Source: Hyphomicrobiales bacterium
GTDB lineage: Bacteria > Pseudomonadota > Alphaproteobacteria > Rhizobiales > Beijerinckiaceae
NCBI GenBank assembly: GCA_900466745.1
Contig: UBNE01000007.1
Coordinates: 21,113-85,112 of the forward strand
DNA: 64,000 bases
Reading direction: 5' to 3'
The notes below the pieces were generated by a model. It made no database searches. It saw nothing but the letters and a program-made list of their open reading frames with translations, and was not told the origin of the DNA. A program made the translations under genes and the position numbers. Every line of letters begins with the position of its first letter. The first letter of the stretch is position 1. Shown here in pieces: positions 44,117 through 52,711 of this stretch.

Positions 44117-45670
44117 ATGCCCGTCTCGACCCCGCCCGCCGCGCCGACTGCTGCCGCTGCCGCGCCCGCCCGCGACCTCGCCCTGCTCACCACGCGGCAG
44201 ATGGGCGAGGCCGACCGCATCGCGATCGCGGGCGGGACGCCCGGAATCGCGTTGATGGAGCGGGCTGGGGCCGCGGTGGCGGAGGTGGCTGCGCGCCATG
44301 CCGCTGCGGGGGCGCGCATCGCCGTTCTCTGCGGACCCGGCAACAATGGCGGGGACGGCTTCGTCGCGGCGCGGATCCTGCGCGAGCGCGGCTACCGGGT
44401 CGCGGTCGCGCTGCTCGGCGGGAGCGGGGCGTTGCGGGGCGATGCGGCCCTGGCCGCCGGGCGGTGGGGGAGCGCGGTGGAGGCCCTGTCCTCCGTCGCT
44501 TCAGACGGCGCCGAGGTCTTCGTCGACGCCCTGTTCGGCGCCGGCCTCGACCGGCCGCTCGCCGGCGAGGCGGCGCAGGCCGTGGCGCGGCTGAACGCCT
44601 CCGGCCGGCCGGTGATCGCGGTCGACGTCCCCAGCGGGCTCTCGGGCGATACCGGGCTGGCGGAGGGCCCGGTGGTTCGCGCCACGGAGACCGTGACCTT
44701 CTTCCGCCTCAAGCCCGGCCATCTGCTGCTGCCCGGCCGCGACCTCTGCGGGCCGGTGACGCTCGCCGATATCGGCATTCCGGCCGAGGCCGCCCTCGGC
44801 GCGATCGCGCCTGCGGCCTTCGCCAACCGTCCCGGCCTCTGGTCCGGCCGATTTCCCCGGCATGGCAGCGAGACGCATAAATTCGCGCGCGGCGCGGTCG
44901 CGGTCCTGGCGGGCGGCGTCGCGGGCGTGGGGGCGCCGCGATTGAGCGGGCGGGCGGCGCTGCGCAGCGGTGCCGGCCTCGCCACGCTCTTCTGCGCGCC
45001 GGCCGCGCTGATCGCCCATGCCGCCCGCGGGCCGGACGCCCTGATGCAGCGCGCGCTGGCGGACGAGGCGGCGCTCGGACAGGTGCTCGCCGACCGGCGC
45101 TGGGCTGCCGTCCTGGCCGGACCGGCCCTCGGCCTCGATGCCCGCGCCCGGCAATTGGTGGCGAAGCTCGTCGCCGGCGAGGAGGCGCTCGTGCTCGATG
45201 CCGATGCGCTGACCATCCTCGCCGGCGAGGCGGCCCTGCTCTCCGGCCTGTCCAGGCGGGGCGCGCCCTGCGTGCTGACGCCGCATGAAGGCGAGTTCCG
45301 CCGGCTGTTCGGGCGGGAGCCGGCGATCGAGGCCGAGCGCTCCAAGCTGGAGCGAGCCCGCAAGGCGGCGGCGCTCAGCGGGGCGACCGTCGTCTACAAG
45401 GGTGCCGATACCGTGATCGCCAGCCCGGACGGGCGGGCCGCGATCAATGCGACCGGCTCGCCGGCCCTGGCGACGGCCGGCGCCGGCGACGTGCTGGCCG
45501 GCATGGTCGCCGGCCTGGTGGCGCAGGGCATGCCGGCCTTCGAGGCGGCCTGTGCGGCCGTGTGGCTGCATGGCCGCGCCGGCGAGCGGCTGGGCTTCGG
45601 GCTGATCGCGGACGACCTGCCGGAGGCGCTGCCGCCGCTGTTGCATGAGATTCTGGCGAGAACCGTCTGA
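44117..45670 (+). CDS. nnr: Bifunctional NAD(P)H-hydrate epimerase / ADP-dependent dehydratase
   Basis: 517-residue repair enzyme converting damaged NAD(P)HX back to NAD(P)H. The N-terminal YjeF-type epimerase (about 20-220) carries CGPGNNGGDGFVAARIL and VDVPSGLSGDTG. The C-terminal ribokinase-like dehydratase (about 250-510) carries LDADALTILAG, LTPHEGEFRRLFG, and ATAGAGDVLAGMVAGLVAQG. A 16-residue Ala/Pro-rich lead precedes the fold. Divergent from glnB. A strong two-way terminator follows. Confidence 0.93.
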   Translation: MPVSTPPAAPTAAAAAPARDLALLTTRQMGEADRIAIAGGTPGIALMERAGAAVAEVAARHAAAGARIAVLCGPGNNGGDGFVAARILRERGYRVAVALLGGSGALRGDAALAAGRWGSAVEALSSVASDGAEVFVDALFGAGLDRPLAGEAAQAVARLNASGRPVIAVDVPSGLSGDTGLAEGPVVRATETVTFFRLKPGHLLLPGRDLCGPVTLADIGIPAEAALGAIAPAAFANRPGLWSGRFPRHGSETHKFARGAVAVLAGGVAGVGAPRLSGRAALRSGAGLATLFCAPAALIAHAARGPDALMQRALADEAALGQVLADRRWAAVLAGPALGLDARARQLVAKLVAGEEALVLDADALTILAGEAALLSGLSRRGAPCVLTPHEGEFRRLFGREPAIEAERSKLERARKAAALSGATVVYKGADTVIASPDGRAAINATGSPALATAGAGDVLAGMVAGLVAQGMPAFEAACAAVWLHGRAGERLGFGLIADDLPEALPPLLHEILARTV

Positions 45671-45679
45671 CGACAAAAG

Positions 45680-45706
45680 GAAACCGCCCCGTTTCGGGGC
45701 GGTTTC
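45680..45706. terminator. Two-way hairpin between nnr and PRC-barrel gene
   Basis: GAAACCGCCCC (45680-45690) pairs perfectly with GGGGCGGTTTC (45696-45706), five-base loop. The AAA/TTT ends provide a short U-run in either direction, and it sits between convergent genes. Confidence 0.8.
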
Positions 45707-45716
45707 GGGCCGGCGC

Positions 45717-46253
45717 TCAACTGCCGGAATAGGTCACGGCGGGAGCCGCCTTGAGCTGTTCCTTGGTCAGGGAGATCTTGCCGTGGTCCGGATACATCGC
45801 CGGAGCGCGGGGGGCGGTGGCTGCCGGCGGCGCCGCCATGCCGCCGCCCGCATTGCCGGTGCCGCCGGCGGGTGCCGGGGCCGGAGCGGGCGGGGCGACC
45901 GGCTGGTCGCTCCAGCTCACCTGCTCGAAGGGGATGGCGACATCCTTGGAGCCGATGCCGAGGAAGCCGCCGACGCCGACCGTCACCATCTCGACCTTGC
46001 CGGTTTTGTCGACGATGACCTCGGTCACGTCGCCGACCTTCTTGTCGTCGGGGCCGTAGATGTCGACGCCGATGAGCTTGCTGGCGCGCCACTTGCCCTG
46101 GCCGGCGAGGTTGTTGTCGGGCAGCTTGTCCGATTGCGTGGTCGGCGCCGGCGCGGCGGGCGAGGGCGGGGCCGGGGTGTTCGTCTGGGCGAGCGCGGCC
46201 GCCGTCAGCAACGAAAAACCGACGGACGCGAATACGAGCTGACTCTTGAGCAT
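45717..46253 (-). CDS. Secreted PRC-barrel domain protein
   Basis: 178-residue periplasmic protein. The signal peptide is MLKSQLVFASVGFSLLTAAA followed by a cleavage near LAQ. A Pro/Ala-rich linker precedes one PRC-barrel domain (about 55-112: WRASKLIGVDIYGPDDKKVG then DVTEVIVDKTGKVEMVTVGV and DVAIPFEQVSW). A second Pro/Gly/Ala-rich stretch follows, then a short tail. AAGGAGG upstream fixes the start. Similar proteins are common in Rhizobiales envelopes but lack a defined role. Confidence 0.83.
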   Translation of the reverse strand: MLKSQLVFASVGFSLLTAAALAQTNTPAPPSPAAPAPTTQSDKLPDNNLAGQGKWRASKLIGVDIYGPDDKKVGDVTEVIVDKTGKVEMVTVGVGGFLGIGSKDVAIPFEQVSWSDQPVAPPAPAPAPAGGTGNAGGGMAAPPAATAPRAPAMYPDHGKISLTKEQLKAAPAVTYSGS

Positions 46254-46493
46254 CTTTGCCTCCTTAGAACGATCCAGGGCGGCGCCTTGTCGAGACAGGC
46301 TGCGGAAACGCGTTTCCGCCCGGTGCCGGCAGGGATGGGTTCCGGTCGAAAGCGCGCGGAAACCGCGCGCTGCGCCGAACCGCAGGTTCGGTGCGTTCGA
46401 TCTGCCGACTTGCTTGCATCGCGATGACGTGATCGGATGCTCTGGCTACAACGCCCGCAAGCCGCCGCTGTTCCCATGCCGGGGAGCCATTCC

Positions 46494-46700
46494 ATGCCCA
46501 CTGCCGTGACCGTCCTGCTGGAGGATGCCGAGCTGGCCGCTCTCGACCGCTATATCGCGGCCTGCCGCCCAGGCCATTCCCGCGAGCGGGTCATGGCGGA
46601 GATCGCGAGGCGCTGGGCCGAGGCGCAGCCGGGCAGCGAGGCGCCCGCCCCGGACGAGGGGCTGCGACCCGACGAACTCAACGCCAGCAACGATTCCTGA
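46494..46700 (+). CDS. Small protein, ribbon-helix-helix-like
   Basis: 68-residue protein. GGGGAG lies 7 bases before the ATG. The start TAVTVLLEDAELAALDRYIA followed by HSRERVMAEIARRWAEA has the beta-strand then two-helix layout of a CopG/MetJ-like ribbon-helix-helix DNA-binding protein. The assignment is from pattern only. The tail is acidic. No toxin gene is adjacent. Confidence 0.5.
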   Translation: MPTAVTVLLEDAELAALDRYIAACRPGHSRERVMAEIARRWAEAQPGSEAPAPDEGLRPDELNASNDS

Positions 46701-46723
46701 TCGGCCGGCGGGAGGCGGCCGGG

Positions 46724-46891
46724 TCAATCCTCCGGCTCGTCCCGCCTCAGCTCGAAGGCGAGCATCGCATCGGCGATGGCCTGCAACTCGTTGTCCTTCT
46801 CGGCGCTGTCGGGCATGGCGTTCAGTTCGGCGACGCGCTGCTGAGCCCGCTCATAGTCTTCGTCGGTATGGACCACGATCGGCGTCTTCAC
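46724..46891 (-). CDS. Mini-protein resembling the N-terminal part of HigA antitoxins (copy 1)
   Basis: 55-residue protein beginning at a GTG with GGAGGA six bases upstream. The segment TDEDYERAQQRVAELNAMPD and SAEKDNELQAIADAMLAFE resembles the N-terminal helical module found before the HTH of HigA-type antitoxins (the 'EDYE-A-RI-EL ... DEL--L--L--YE' pattern), but no HTH follows. The next gene upstream (46911-47120) is a paralogue. Function unknown. Confidence 0.55.
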   Translation of the reverse strand: MKTPIVVHTDEDYERAQQRVAELNAMPDSAEKDNELQAIADAMLAFELRRDEPED

Positions 46892-46910
46892 GGTGTTCTC
46901 CTCCGTTCTC

Positions 46911-47120
46911 CTAGCCCTTGCGGGCCGCGTGATCCGATTCCCAGTTCCGCACGGCGTCGAGCAGGGCCTGCAATTCATGCTCCTCGTCCTCGCCGCGAGT
47001 CGAGTCCCGCAGGGCCGCGATGCGGTGGCGCGCCCGCTCGCAATCCTCGGCCGTCTCGATCGCGAGGACGGGGCGGGTGGGATCGCCGGCGGCTGCGCCA
47101 TGCTCGACCCTGGCTCGCAT
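46911..47120 (-). CDS. Mini-protein resembling the N-terminal part of HigA antitoxins (copy 2)
   Basis: 69-residue protein with GGAGGCG before its ATG at 47120. IETAEDCERARHRIAALRDS and GEDEEHELQALLDAVRNWES align with copy 1 (EDxERAxxRxAxL, then xELQAxxDAxxxxE). The two genes are in tandem, 19 bases apart, and probably co-transcribed. There is no HTH domain and no neighbouring HigB/RelE-like toxin. Confidence 0.55.
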   Translation of the reverse strand: MRARVEHGAAAGDPTRPVLAIETAEDCERARHRIAALRDSTRGEDEEHELQALLDAVRNWESDHAARKG

Positions 47121-47246
47121 CTGTCGCCTCCCGGTTGCTGCATGGGGAATACCCGCGAGCGGCGCGGCTGTTCCCGCGCGATTAAGTTTTCCGCAAGCGC
47201 GCAGGCGCATGGATGGGGCTCGGCGGGGCAGGCGAAAGGGCCGACG

Positions 47247-47519
47247 ATGATTAGGATTCTGGCCGCGACCGTTCTGGCTGCCGCGGCGCTGGCAGGCGAG
47301 CCGGCGGCCGCCTTCTGGCAGCGCTCGCAGGGCTCGCGCTGCTCCGATGCGACGAACGAGGCCGAGCGGCTGCAACTGCGCTGCTGGGAGCTCAACGCCT
47401 ATGTCGATCCCGGCTGGCCGGCGCTCGGCCCGGGCGGCGGCGCCTATCTGCTGCGGGAACGGTTCTCGCCCCATGGCCGGATTCCGGGCAAGGGCGGCGT
47501 GACGCGCCGCCTCGGCTGA
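47247..47519 (+). CDS. Small secreted hypothetical protein
   Basis: 90-residue protein with a signal peptide (MIRILAATVLAAAALAGEPA then AAFWQ). The mature part has two cysteines (SRCSDATNE and LRCWELNAY) that could form a disulfide, and a Gly-rich basic tail. The ATG at 47247 gives the signal directly. No family recognised. It diverges from the mini-protein pair. Confidence 0.55.
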   Translation: MIRILAATVLAAAALAGEPAAAFWQRSQGSRCSDATNEAERLQLRCWELNAYVDPGWPALGPGGGAYLLRERFSPHGRIPGKGGVTRRLG

Positions 47520-47568
47520 GGACGGCGCTCCGGAGGCTGCGGGCGCCCCCGGAGATCTCGATCGAGAG

Positions 47569-47596
47569 GCAGGCGCGACCGGCCGGCCGCGCCTGC
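47569..47596 (-). terminator. Hairpin downstream of metE
   Basis: GCAGGCGCG (47569-47577) pairs with CGCGCCTGC (47588-47596), 9 perfect pairs, loop 10 bases. There is no T-run on the minus strand. It is located 11 bases after the metE stop. Confidence 0.5.
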
Positions 47597-47606
47597 TTCC
47601 GGCTCG

Positions 47607-49955
47607 TCAGTGCGCGGCCGCGCGCAGGTCGCGCGCCGCTTCCACCATGTTGATCAGGGCGGGCCTGACCTCTTCCCATTTGCGCGTCTTCAGCCCGCAA
47701 TCCGGATTGACCCAGAGCTGCTCGTCCTTCAGCCGCTGCCGGGCGAGCCGGAGGAGCTCGGTCATCTCCGAGACGTCCGGCACGCGCGGCGAGTGGATGT
47801 CGTAGACGCCCGGGCCGATCTCGTTGGGGTATTGGTAGCTGCGGAAGGCTTCCAGCAGCTCCATCTTCGAGCGCGAGGTCTCGATCGAGATGACGTCGGC
47901 GTCCATCGCCGCGATCGCGTCGATGATCTGGTTGAACTCCGAATAGCACATATGGGTGTGAATCTGCGTCGCGTCGGCGACGCCGGAGGCGCAGATGCGG
48001 AAGCTCTCCACCGCCCAGTCGAGATAGCGCTTCCAGTCGCCCCGGCGCAGCGGCAGGCCCTCGCGCAAGGCCGCCTCGTCGATCTGGATCATCGCGGCGC
48101 CCGCCTTCTCCAGGTCGAGCACCTCGTCGCGGATCGCCAGCGCGATCTGCCGGGAGGCCTGGCTGCGCGGGATGTCGTCGCGCACGAAGGACCAGTTCAG
48201 GATGGTGACCGGCCCGGTCAGCATCGCCTTCATCGGCTTCTTCGTCAGCGACTGGGCATAGCGCCACCACGCGACCGTCATCGGATTCGGGCGGGAGACG
48301 TCGCCGTAGAGGATCGGCGGGCGCACGCAGCGCGAGCCGTAGCTCTGCACCCAGCCATGGCGGGTGAAGGCGAAGCCGGCGAGCTGCTCGCCGAAATACT
48401 GCACCATGTCGTTGCGCTCGAACTCGCCATGGACGAGCACGTCGAGGCCGATCTCCTCCTGCCAGCGCACGGTGCGGGCCGTCTCCTCGCGCAGGAACTG
48501 CTCGTATTCGGCATGGCCGAGCCGGCCCTTGTCATGGGCGGCGCGGGCCTTGCGGACCTCCGGTGTCTGCGGGAAGGAGCCGATCGTGGTGGTCGGGAAG
48601 GCGGGCAGGTTGAAGCGGGCGCGCTGGAGCTTCGCGCGGTCGGCGAAGCCGCTCTTGCGGCGGGCGAAGGCTTCCGTGACCTGCGCCATGCGTGCGGCGA
48701 CGGCCTTGTCGTTGACCTTGGGCGAAGCCCGCCGGGCGGCGGCGGCCGCGGTCGAGGCCGCGAGCTTGTCCTTCACGCTCTCGCGCCCGCCGGCGAGCGC
48801 CCGGCCGAGCGTGGCGAGCTCGTCCATCTTCTGCACGGCGAAGGCGAGCCAGCCCTTCACCTCGGCATCGAGATTGGCTTCCAGCTCCAGGTCGATCGGG
48901 CTGTGCAGCATCGAGCAGGACGGCGCGATCTGGACATGGTCGGTGCCGCGCCGGGCCGCGACCGGCTCGATCTTCGCGAGGACCTTCTCCAGATCGGTCT
49001 TCCAGACGTTGCGGCCGTCGACCACGCCGAGCGAGAGCACGAGGCCGCGCGGCGCCTTGGCGAGAACCGCGTCGAGCTGCTCGGGCGCGCGGACGAGGTC
49101 GAGATGCAGGCCGGCGACGGGCAGGGCGACGGCGGTGTCGAGATTGTCGCAGAGCGCGCCGAAATAGGTCGCCAACATCAGCTTGAGCTGCGGCAGGGCG
49201 TGAGCGATCGTCGCATAGGCCCGGCGCAGCGCCTCGCGGGTGGGCTCGTCGAGGTCGAGCACGAGGCAGGGCTCGTCGATCTGCACCCATTCGGCGCCGT
49301 TGGCCGAGAGCCGGCGCAACACGTCGACATAGACCGGGAGCAGCTCGCCCAGCAGCGAGAGCGGGGCGAAGTTCGGGTCCTTGGCCTTGCCGAGCTTGAG
49401 GAAGGTCACCGGGCCGAGCAGCACCGGACGGGTCTCGTAGCCGAGCGCCTTTGCCTCACGGTATTCGTCGACGGGCTTCAGCGAGGCGAGCTCGAAGCGC
49501 TGCCCGGCCTCGAATTCCGGCACCATGTAATGGTAGTTGGTGTCGAACCACTTGGTCATCTCCTGCGCCGGAACGCCGTGATGATGGTCGTGGTCGTGAT
49601 GGGCATGGCCGCAGGAGGTGTGCGGCCCGGCCGCTCCTTGAGAGCCGCGGGCCATGGCGAAATAGGTGCCGAGCGGCACCGGCCCGCCCTTCCAGCCGTA
49701 GATCGCGGGAATCGCGCCGACCATCACGCTGGTGTCGAGCACCTGGTCGTAGAAGGAGAAGTCGTTGGACGGGATCACCGTGATCCCTTGCGCCTTCTGC
49801 CGGGCCCAGTTGGCGGCGCGCAGGCCGGCGGCGGTGTCGAGAAGGGATTTCTCGTCGGACTTGCCGGCCCAGAAGCTTTCGAGCGCGGTCTTGAGTTCGC
49901 GGCGCGGACCGATGCGCGGCGTGCCGAGAGCGGCGACGGAGACTGATTTTGACAT
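47607..49955 (-). CDS. metE: Cobalamin-independent methionine synthase MetE
   Basis: 782-residue enzyme transferring methyl from 5-methyltetrahydropteroyl-tri-glutamate to homocysteine without B12. The C-terminal zinc and homocysteine site includes [11 protein letters not shown] and [27 protein letters not shown] opens the second barrel, and the N-terminal barrel has the folate residues near [13 protein letters not shown]. The ATG at 49955 follows TTGGGG, which is part of a sequestering hairpin. An unusual His-rich insert ([16 protein letters not shown]) lies near residue 115. A cobalamin riboswitch and a palindromic operator lie upstream. Confidence 0.97.
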   Translation of the reverse strand: MSKSVSVAALGTPRIGPRRELKTALESFWAGKSDEKSLLDTAAGLRAANWARQKAQGITVIPSNDFSFYDQVLDTSVMVGAIPAIYGWKGGPVPLGTYFAMARGSQGAAGPHTSCGHAHHDHDHHHGVPAQEMTKWFDTNYHYMVPEFEAGQRFELASLKPVDEYREAKALGYETRPVLLGPVTFLKLGKAKDPNFAPLSLLGELLPVYVDVLRRLSANGAEWVQIDEPCLVLDLDEPTREALRRAYATIAHALPQLKLMLATYFGALCDNLDTAVALPVAGLHLDLVRAPEQLDAVLAKAPRGLVLSLGVVDGRNVWKTDLEKVLAKIEPVAARRGTDHVQIAPSCSMLHSPIDLELEANLDAEVKGWLAFAVQKMDELATLGRALAGGRESVKDKLAASTAAAAARRASPKVNDKAVAARMAQVTEAFARRKSGFADRAKLQRARFNLPAFPTTTIGSFPQTPEVRKARAAHDKGRLGHAEYEQFLREETARTVRWQEEIGLDVLVHGEFERNDMVQYFGEQLAGFAFTRHGWVQSYGSRCVRPPILYGDVSRPNPMTVAWWRYAQSLTKKPMKAMLTGPVTILNWSFVRDDIPRSQASRQIALAIRDEVLDLEKAGAAMIQIDEAALREGLPLRRGDWKRYLDWAVESFRICASGVADATQIHTHMCYSEFNQIIDAIAAMDADVISIETSRSKMELLEAFRSYQYPNEIGPGVYDIHSPRVPDVSEMTELLRLARQRLKDEQLWVNPDCGLKTRKWEEVRPALINMVEAARDLRAAAH

Positions 49956-49963
49956 AGGCTCAA

Positions 49964-49978
49964 CCCCAATAAATGGGG
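49964..49978 (-). promoter_or_regulatory. RBS-sequestering hairpin of the metE leader
   Basis: On the minus strand CCCCA (49974-49978) can pair with TGGGG (49964-49968), loop TTTAT. TGGGG is the probable ribosome site, 8 bases before the metE ATG. The nrdA leader has the same element (CCCCAA ... TTGGGGTTGA). Confidence 0.6.
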
Positions 49979-50082
49979 GCAAAGGCCATAGCGGACGCGG
50001 AGCGACGACCGCCGGACGCGTGTCCGGGCGGAGCCGCCAAGCGCACCACCGGGACACCCCGCCCGAGGACGTTCACGTTGTC

Positions 50083-50258
50083 GGGGCAGGTCTCCTGGCT
50101 CGCGGGTCATCGCTCGTGCCCGTCTTCCCAAGGCCGAAGGCCTCAGTGACGCAGGTGGGCAAGAGCTCGCCGCTTACAGTTGCGGGGGCAGCGCCGGCCT
50201 CTCACCGGCTTCCCGTCTTAGCTCCCGCGCGACAGGCCGCACGGGAGAACCTCGACGG
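50083..50258 (-). promoter_or_regulatory. Cobalamin riboswitch controlling metE
   Basis: On the minus strand the conserved adenosylcobalamin aptamer segments occur in order: GGGAAGCCGGTGAGAGGCCG, GCCCCCGCAACTGTAAGCGG, and the B12 box AGCCAGGAGACCTGCC (50085-50100). It lies about 130 bases upstream of metE. B12 should repress this B12-independent enzyme. The leader between aptamer and start ends in the RBS hairpin at 49964-49978, so control is probably at translation. Confidence 0.95.
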
Positions 50259-50261
50259 TGC

Positions 50262-50290
50262 CAGTATGCCGATCCCGCCGCAAACGTCAA
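50262..50290 (-). promoter_or_regulatory. metE promoter
   Basis: On the minus strand a -35 TTGACG (50285-50290), then 17 bases, then a -10 ATACTG (50262-50267). Transcription would begin at the 5' end of the riboswitch, near 50255. Confidence 0.6.
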
Positions 50291-50294
50291 TGGA

Positions 50295-50316
50295 GATATA
50301 AAGACATCTTTATGTC
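50295..50316. promoter_or_regulatory. Palindromic operator upstream of metE, SahR-like
   Basis: Half-sites GATATAAAGA (50295-50304) and TCTTTATGTC (50307-50316) form a 10-base inverted repeat with one mismatch and a two-base centre, five bases upstream of the metE -35. The form ATAAAGA-N2-TCTTTAT matches, from memory, the S-adenosylhomocysteine-responsive SahR (ArsR family) sites of alphaproteobacteria. The regulator gene is not in the window. Confidence 0.62.
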
Positions 50317-50385
50317 TTTGAATGTGTCGTCGAGCGGTGAGGCAGCGCCGCCGGCTGGTCCCTGCTGGTTCTCATGGGAGCGCGG

Positions 50386-50475
50386 TCATCCCGGACGCGG
50401 CCCTCGGGCCGGCCTTTGGCCGTCCCCCGGAGAGACGCTGCGCAGATCCGGCATGGGTTCCGGGGCAAGCGCGAG
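50386..50475. repeat. Diverged intergenic palindromic element
   Basis: TCATCCCGG at the left and TTCCGGGGCAAG at the right with GC-rich inverted segments between resemble the repeats at 4009 and 7267. A related piece is near 32500-32590. It lies in the long gap between the metE operator and the next gene, with no gene in it. Confidence 0.4.
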
Positions 50476-50526
50476 ACGATCCCGTTTCCCCGTAACATCA
50501 GCGGGCGCCAGGGGCGGGAAAGCGCG

Positions 50527-50555
50527 AAACCCGGCGGGCCAGGCCCGCCGGGTTT
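50527..50555. terminator. Strong hairpin downstream of the 50.6-kb small gene
   Basis: AAACCCGGCGGGC (50527-50539) pairs perfectly with GCCCGCCGGGTTT (50543-50555), three-base loop. Works in both directions with AAA/TTT ends. It lies 38 bases after the minus-strand small gene. Confidence 0.75.
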
Positions 50556-50593
50556 CCTGAAGCGATGGTCTCGCGGATATCCTTGGGGGGGAA

Positions 50594-50827
50594 TCAGCCT
50601 TCGCTCGCTCTGGCCGGCGCCCGGACGAGGGGCACCATCTGGTCGCCCCAGTTGCCGCTGCCGTCATGGAAACGCGAGACGCGCACCAGCTCGATCGAGA
50701 TGCCGGCCTCGACGGCGCGCTGCACCGCCTCGTTGAGACGATGAACCGCGTCGGCGAGGCGGTTGATGGCGCGGTCCTCCGCGGACATTTCCGGCTTGGG
50801 GACGATCTTGAATTCCGGCTGGGACAT
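50594..50827 (-). CDS. Small hypothetical protein downstream of aceA
   Basis: 77-residue protein with GGAGG before its ATG. It is mostly helical (SAEDRAINRLADAVHRLNEA, VQRAVEAGISIELVRVSRFH) with a conserved-looking C-terminal DGSGNWGDQMVPLV. The frame is on the same strand as aceA, 66 bases after its stop, and a terminator follows, so it probably shares the aceA transcript. Family not recognised. Confidence 0.6.
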   Translation of the reverse strand: MSQPEFKIVPKPEMSAEDRAINRLADAVHRLNEAVQRAVEAGISIELVRVSRFHDGSGNWGDQMVPLVRAPARASEG

Positions 50828-50893
50828 GATGGCCTCCCTCTGGAGAATGAATGGGCTGGAAGGCCGGCGCGGGATGCGCCGGCCATGTCTCGA

Positions 50894-52579
50894 TCAGGCG
50901 GCGGCGAACTGGTTCATGGTGTTGGCGTGGCCGCCGGCCTTGAGGGCGCGTTCGCCGGCCACCATCTCCTTGAAGCTGTCGCCGAGGTCGGAGCCGACCT
51001 CGTGCTGGTGCTTCACCGCCGAGATGCCGCGCCGGATCTCCTCGCGCTGGACGGTGTTGACATAGGCCTTCATCCGGTCCGCCCCGAAATAGCCGCGCGA
51101 GAGCTCGTCGACGCTCTTGGCGGTGAGGTGGAAGGTCGGCAGCGTGATCAGGTTGTGGAAGACGCCGGCCTCAGCGGCGATGTCCGCCTGGAAGCGGGCG
51201 AGCCTGGCATCGGCCTCGCGGCCGAGTTCGCTGTCGTCGAGATCGGCGGCCATCAGTGCAGGGCCGTCCGGATAGTCCCCGGCTGCGATGCGCCCCTCCT
51301 TCAGCCATTCGGCCCGGACCTGCCTGCGCAGGTTCAGCGTCCAGTTGAACGAGGGCGAGTTGTTGTAGGCGAGCTTGGCGCCCGGCGCCGCCTTGCGGAT
51401 CTCGCTCACCATCGCGGCGATCTCGGCGACGTTCGGCGTATCGGTCTCGATCCAGAGCAGGTCGGCGCCGCCCTCGTTGATGAAGGCGATGCAGTCCTCG
51501 ACGACGCGGGCGCGGCCCGAGCCTTCCTTGAACTGGAAGAGGCCGTTGGGCAGCCGCGCCGGCTTCACCAGCCTGCCGTCCTGCCAGAGCGCCACGTCGC
51601 CGTCGCGCAGCGGCGCTTCCGCCGTGACCGGCTCGGTCTTGAGCCATTTGGTGTATTCGGCCGCGAGATCGCCCGGCTTCTGGCTGACCGGGATCTTCTG
51701 GGTCAGGCCGGCGCCGAGGCTGTCGGTGCGGGCGACGACGACGCCGTCGGCGACGCCGAGCTCCTCGAAGGCGAGGCGGCAGGCGCGCAGCTTCTCGATG
51801 AAGTCCTCGCGCGGCACGGTGACCTTGCCGTCCTGGTGGCCGCACTGCTTGGCGTCGGAGACCTGGTTCTCGATCTGCAGGCAGGAGGCGCCGGCCTTGA
51901 TCAGCTCCTTGGCGAGCAGATAGGTCGCGTGCTCGTTGCCGAAGCCGGCGTCGATATCGGCGATGATCGGGACGACATGGGTCTCGAAGCCGTCGATCGC
52001 CGCGATCGCCTCGGCCTCCGCCCTGGCATCGCCCGCTTCGCGCGCCGTCTTCAGCGCGCGGAACAGATCGTTCAGCGCGACCTCGTCGGCCTGGCGCAGC
52101 GAGACGTAGATCTCCTCGATCAGGTCGGCGACGGCCGTCTTCTCGTGCATCGACTGGTCGGGCAGGTGGCCGAAGCGGTTGCGCAGGCCGGCGACCATCC
52201 AGCCGGAGAGATAGACATAGGCGCCCCTGGCGGTGCCGCGCAGGCGCTTGACCGCCTTGATCATCTGCTGTGCGTGGAAGCCCGACCAGCAGCCGAGCGA
52301 CTGGGTGAAGCGCGACGGGTCGGCGTCGTAGATCGCCATGTCGCGGCGCACGACGCTCGCCATGGCGCGGGCGATGTCGAGATGCGTGTCGAAGGTGTTC
52401 TGCAGGCGCAACTGCAGGATGTCGTCGATGGCGACGCCGCCGGGCGCGAAGCCCGAGGGATAGCGGGCGAGCAGCTCGCCGCGCAGCGCGGAATAGGTTT
52501 TGCGGGGAGCCTCCGGCGCGGCGACGGCGGCGCTCGCCCCGCGATGTCCCGCAGCCGGGTCGAAACCAATCACGTCCAT
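50894..52579 (-). CDS. aceA: Isocitrate lyase (long form)
   Basis: 561-residue isocitrate lyase of the glyoxylate shunt, cleaving isocitrate to glyoxylate and succinate. The active-site loop is KQCGH, in the context SDAKQCGHQDGKVTVP. IIADIDAGFGNEHATYLLAK precedes it. ARTDSLGAGLTQKIP and LWIETDTPNVAEI follow. Length and motif match the long (Pseudomonas-type, ~530 residue) form rather than the ~430-residue form of many rhizobia. The ATG at 52579 is chosen although the frame is open upstream through the neighbour. Divergent from a ScfR-type regulator, with malate synthase not in the window. Confidence 0.95.
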   Translation of the reverse strand: MDVIGFDPAAGHRGASAAVAAPEAPRKTYSALRGELLARYPSGFAPGGVAIDDILQLRLQNTFDTHLDIARAMASVVRRDMAIYDADPSRFTQSLGCWSGFHAQQMIKAVKRLRGTARGAYVYLSGWMVAGLRNRFGHLPDQSMHEKTAVADLIEEIYVSLRQADEVALNDLFRALKTAREAGDARAEAEAIAAIDGFETHVVPIIADIDAGFGNEHATYLLAKELIKAGASCLQIENQVSDAKQCGHQDGKVTVPREDFIEKLRACRLAFEELGVADGVVVARTDSLGAGLTQKIPVSQKPGDLAAEYTKWLKTEPVTAEAPLRDGDVALWQDGRLVKPARLPNGLFQFKEGSGRARVVEDCIAFINEGGADLLWIETDTPNVAEIAAMVSEIRKAAPGAKLAYNNSPSFNWTLNLRRQVRAEWLKEGRIAAGDYPDGPALMAADLDDSELGREADARLARFQADIAAEAGVFHNLITLPTFHLTAKSVDELSRGYFGADRMKAYVNTVQREEIRRGISAVKHQHEVGSDLGDSFKEMVAGERALKAGGHANTMNQFAAA

Positions 52580-52610
52580 TGCGAAAGCCCTCTTGCTAGA
52601 TTTGACTGAC

Positions 52611-52699
52611 TCGCAATATTCACTTCTGGGTGCACTGCAAAAGAACTGAAAATGTAAAATAATGCGAACGCGATAGGCCATGTTTGCGAATTTTGTGAA
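52611..52699. promoter_or_regulatory. Putative ScfR/RamB operators between aceA and its regulator
   Basis: TCGCAATATT (52611-52620) lies near the aceA start. TTTGCGAA (52683-52690) and TTTGTGAA (52692-52699) stand as direct repeats one base apart, ending 12 bases before the regulator start. The region is AT-rich compared with its surroundings. The same two motifs recur at 59402-59490 by the paralogous regulator. TTTGC-AA type sites are known for RamB and PccR of this family. Confidence 0.6.
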
Positions 52700-52711
52700 T
52701 GGAGGCGGCGC

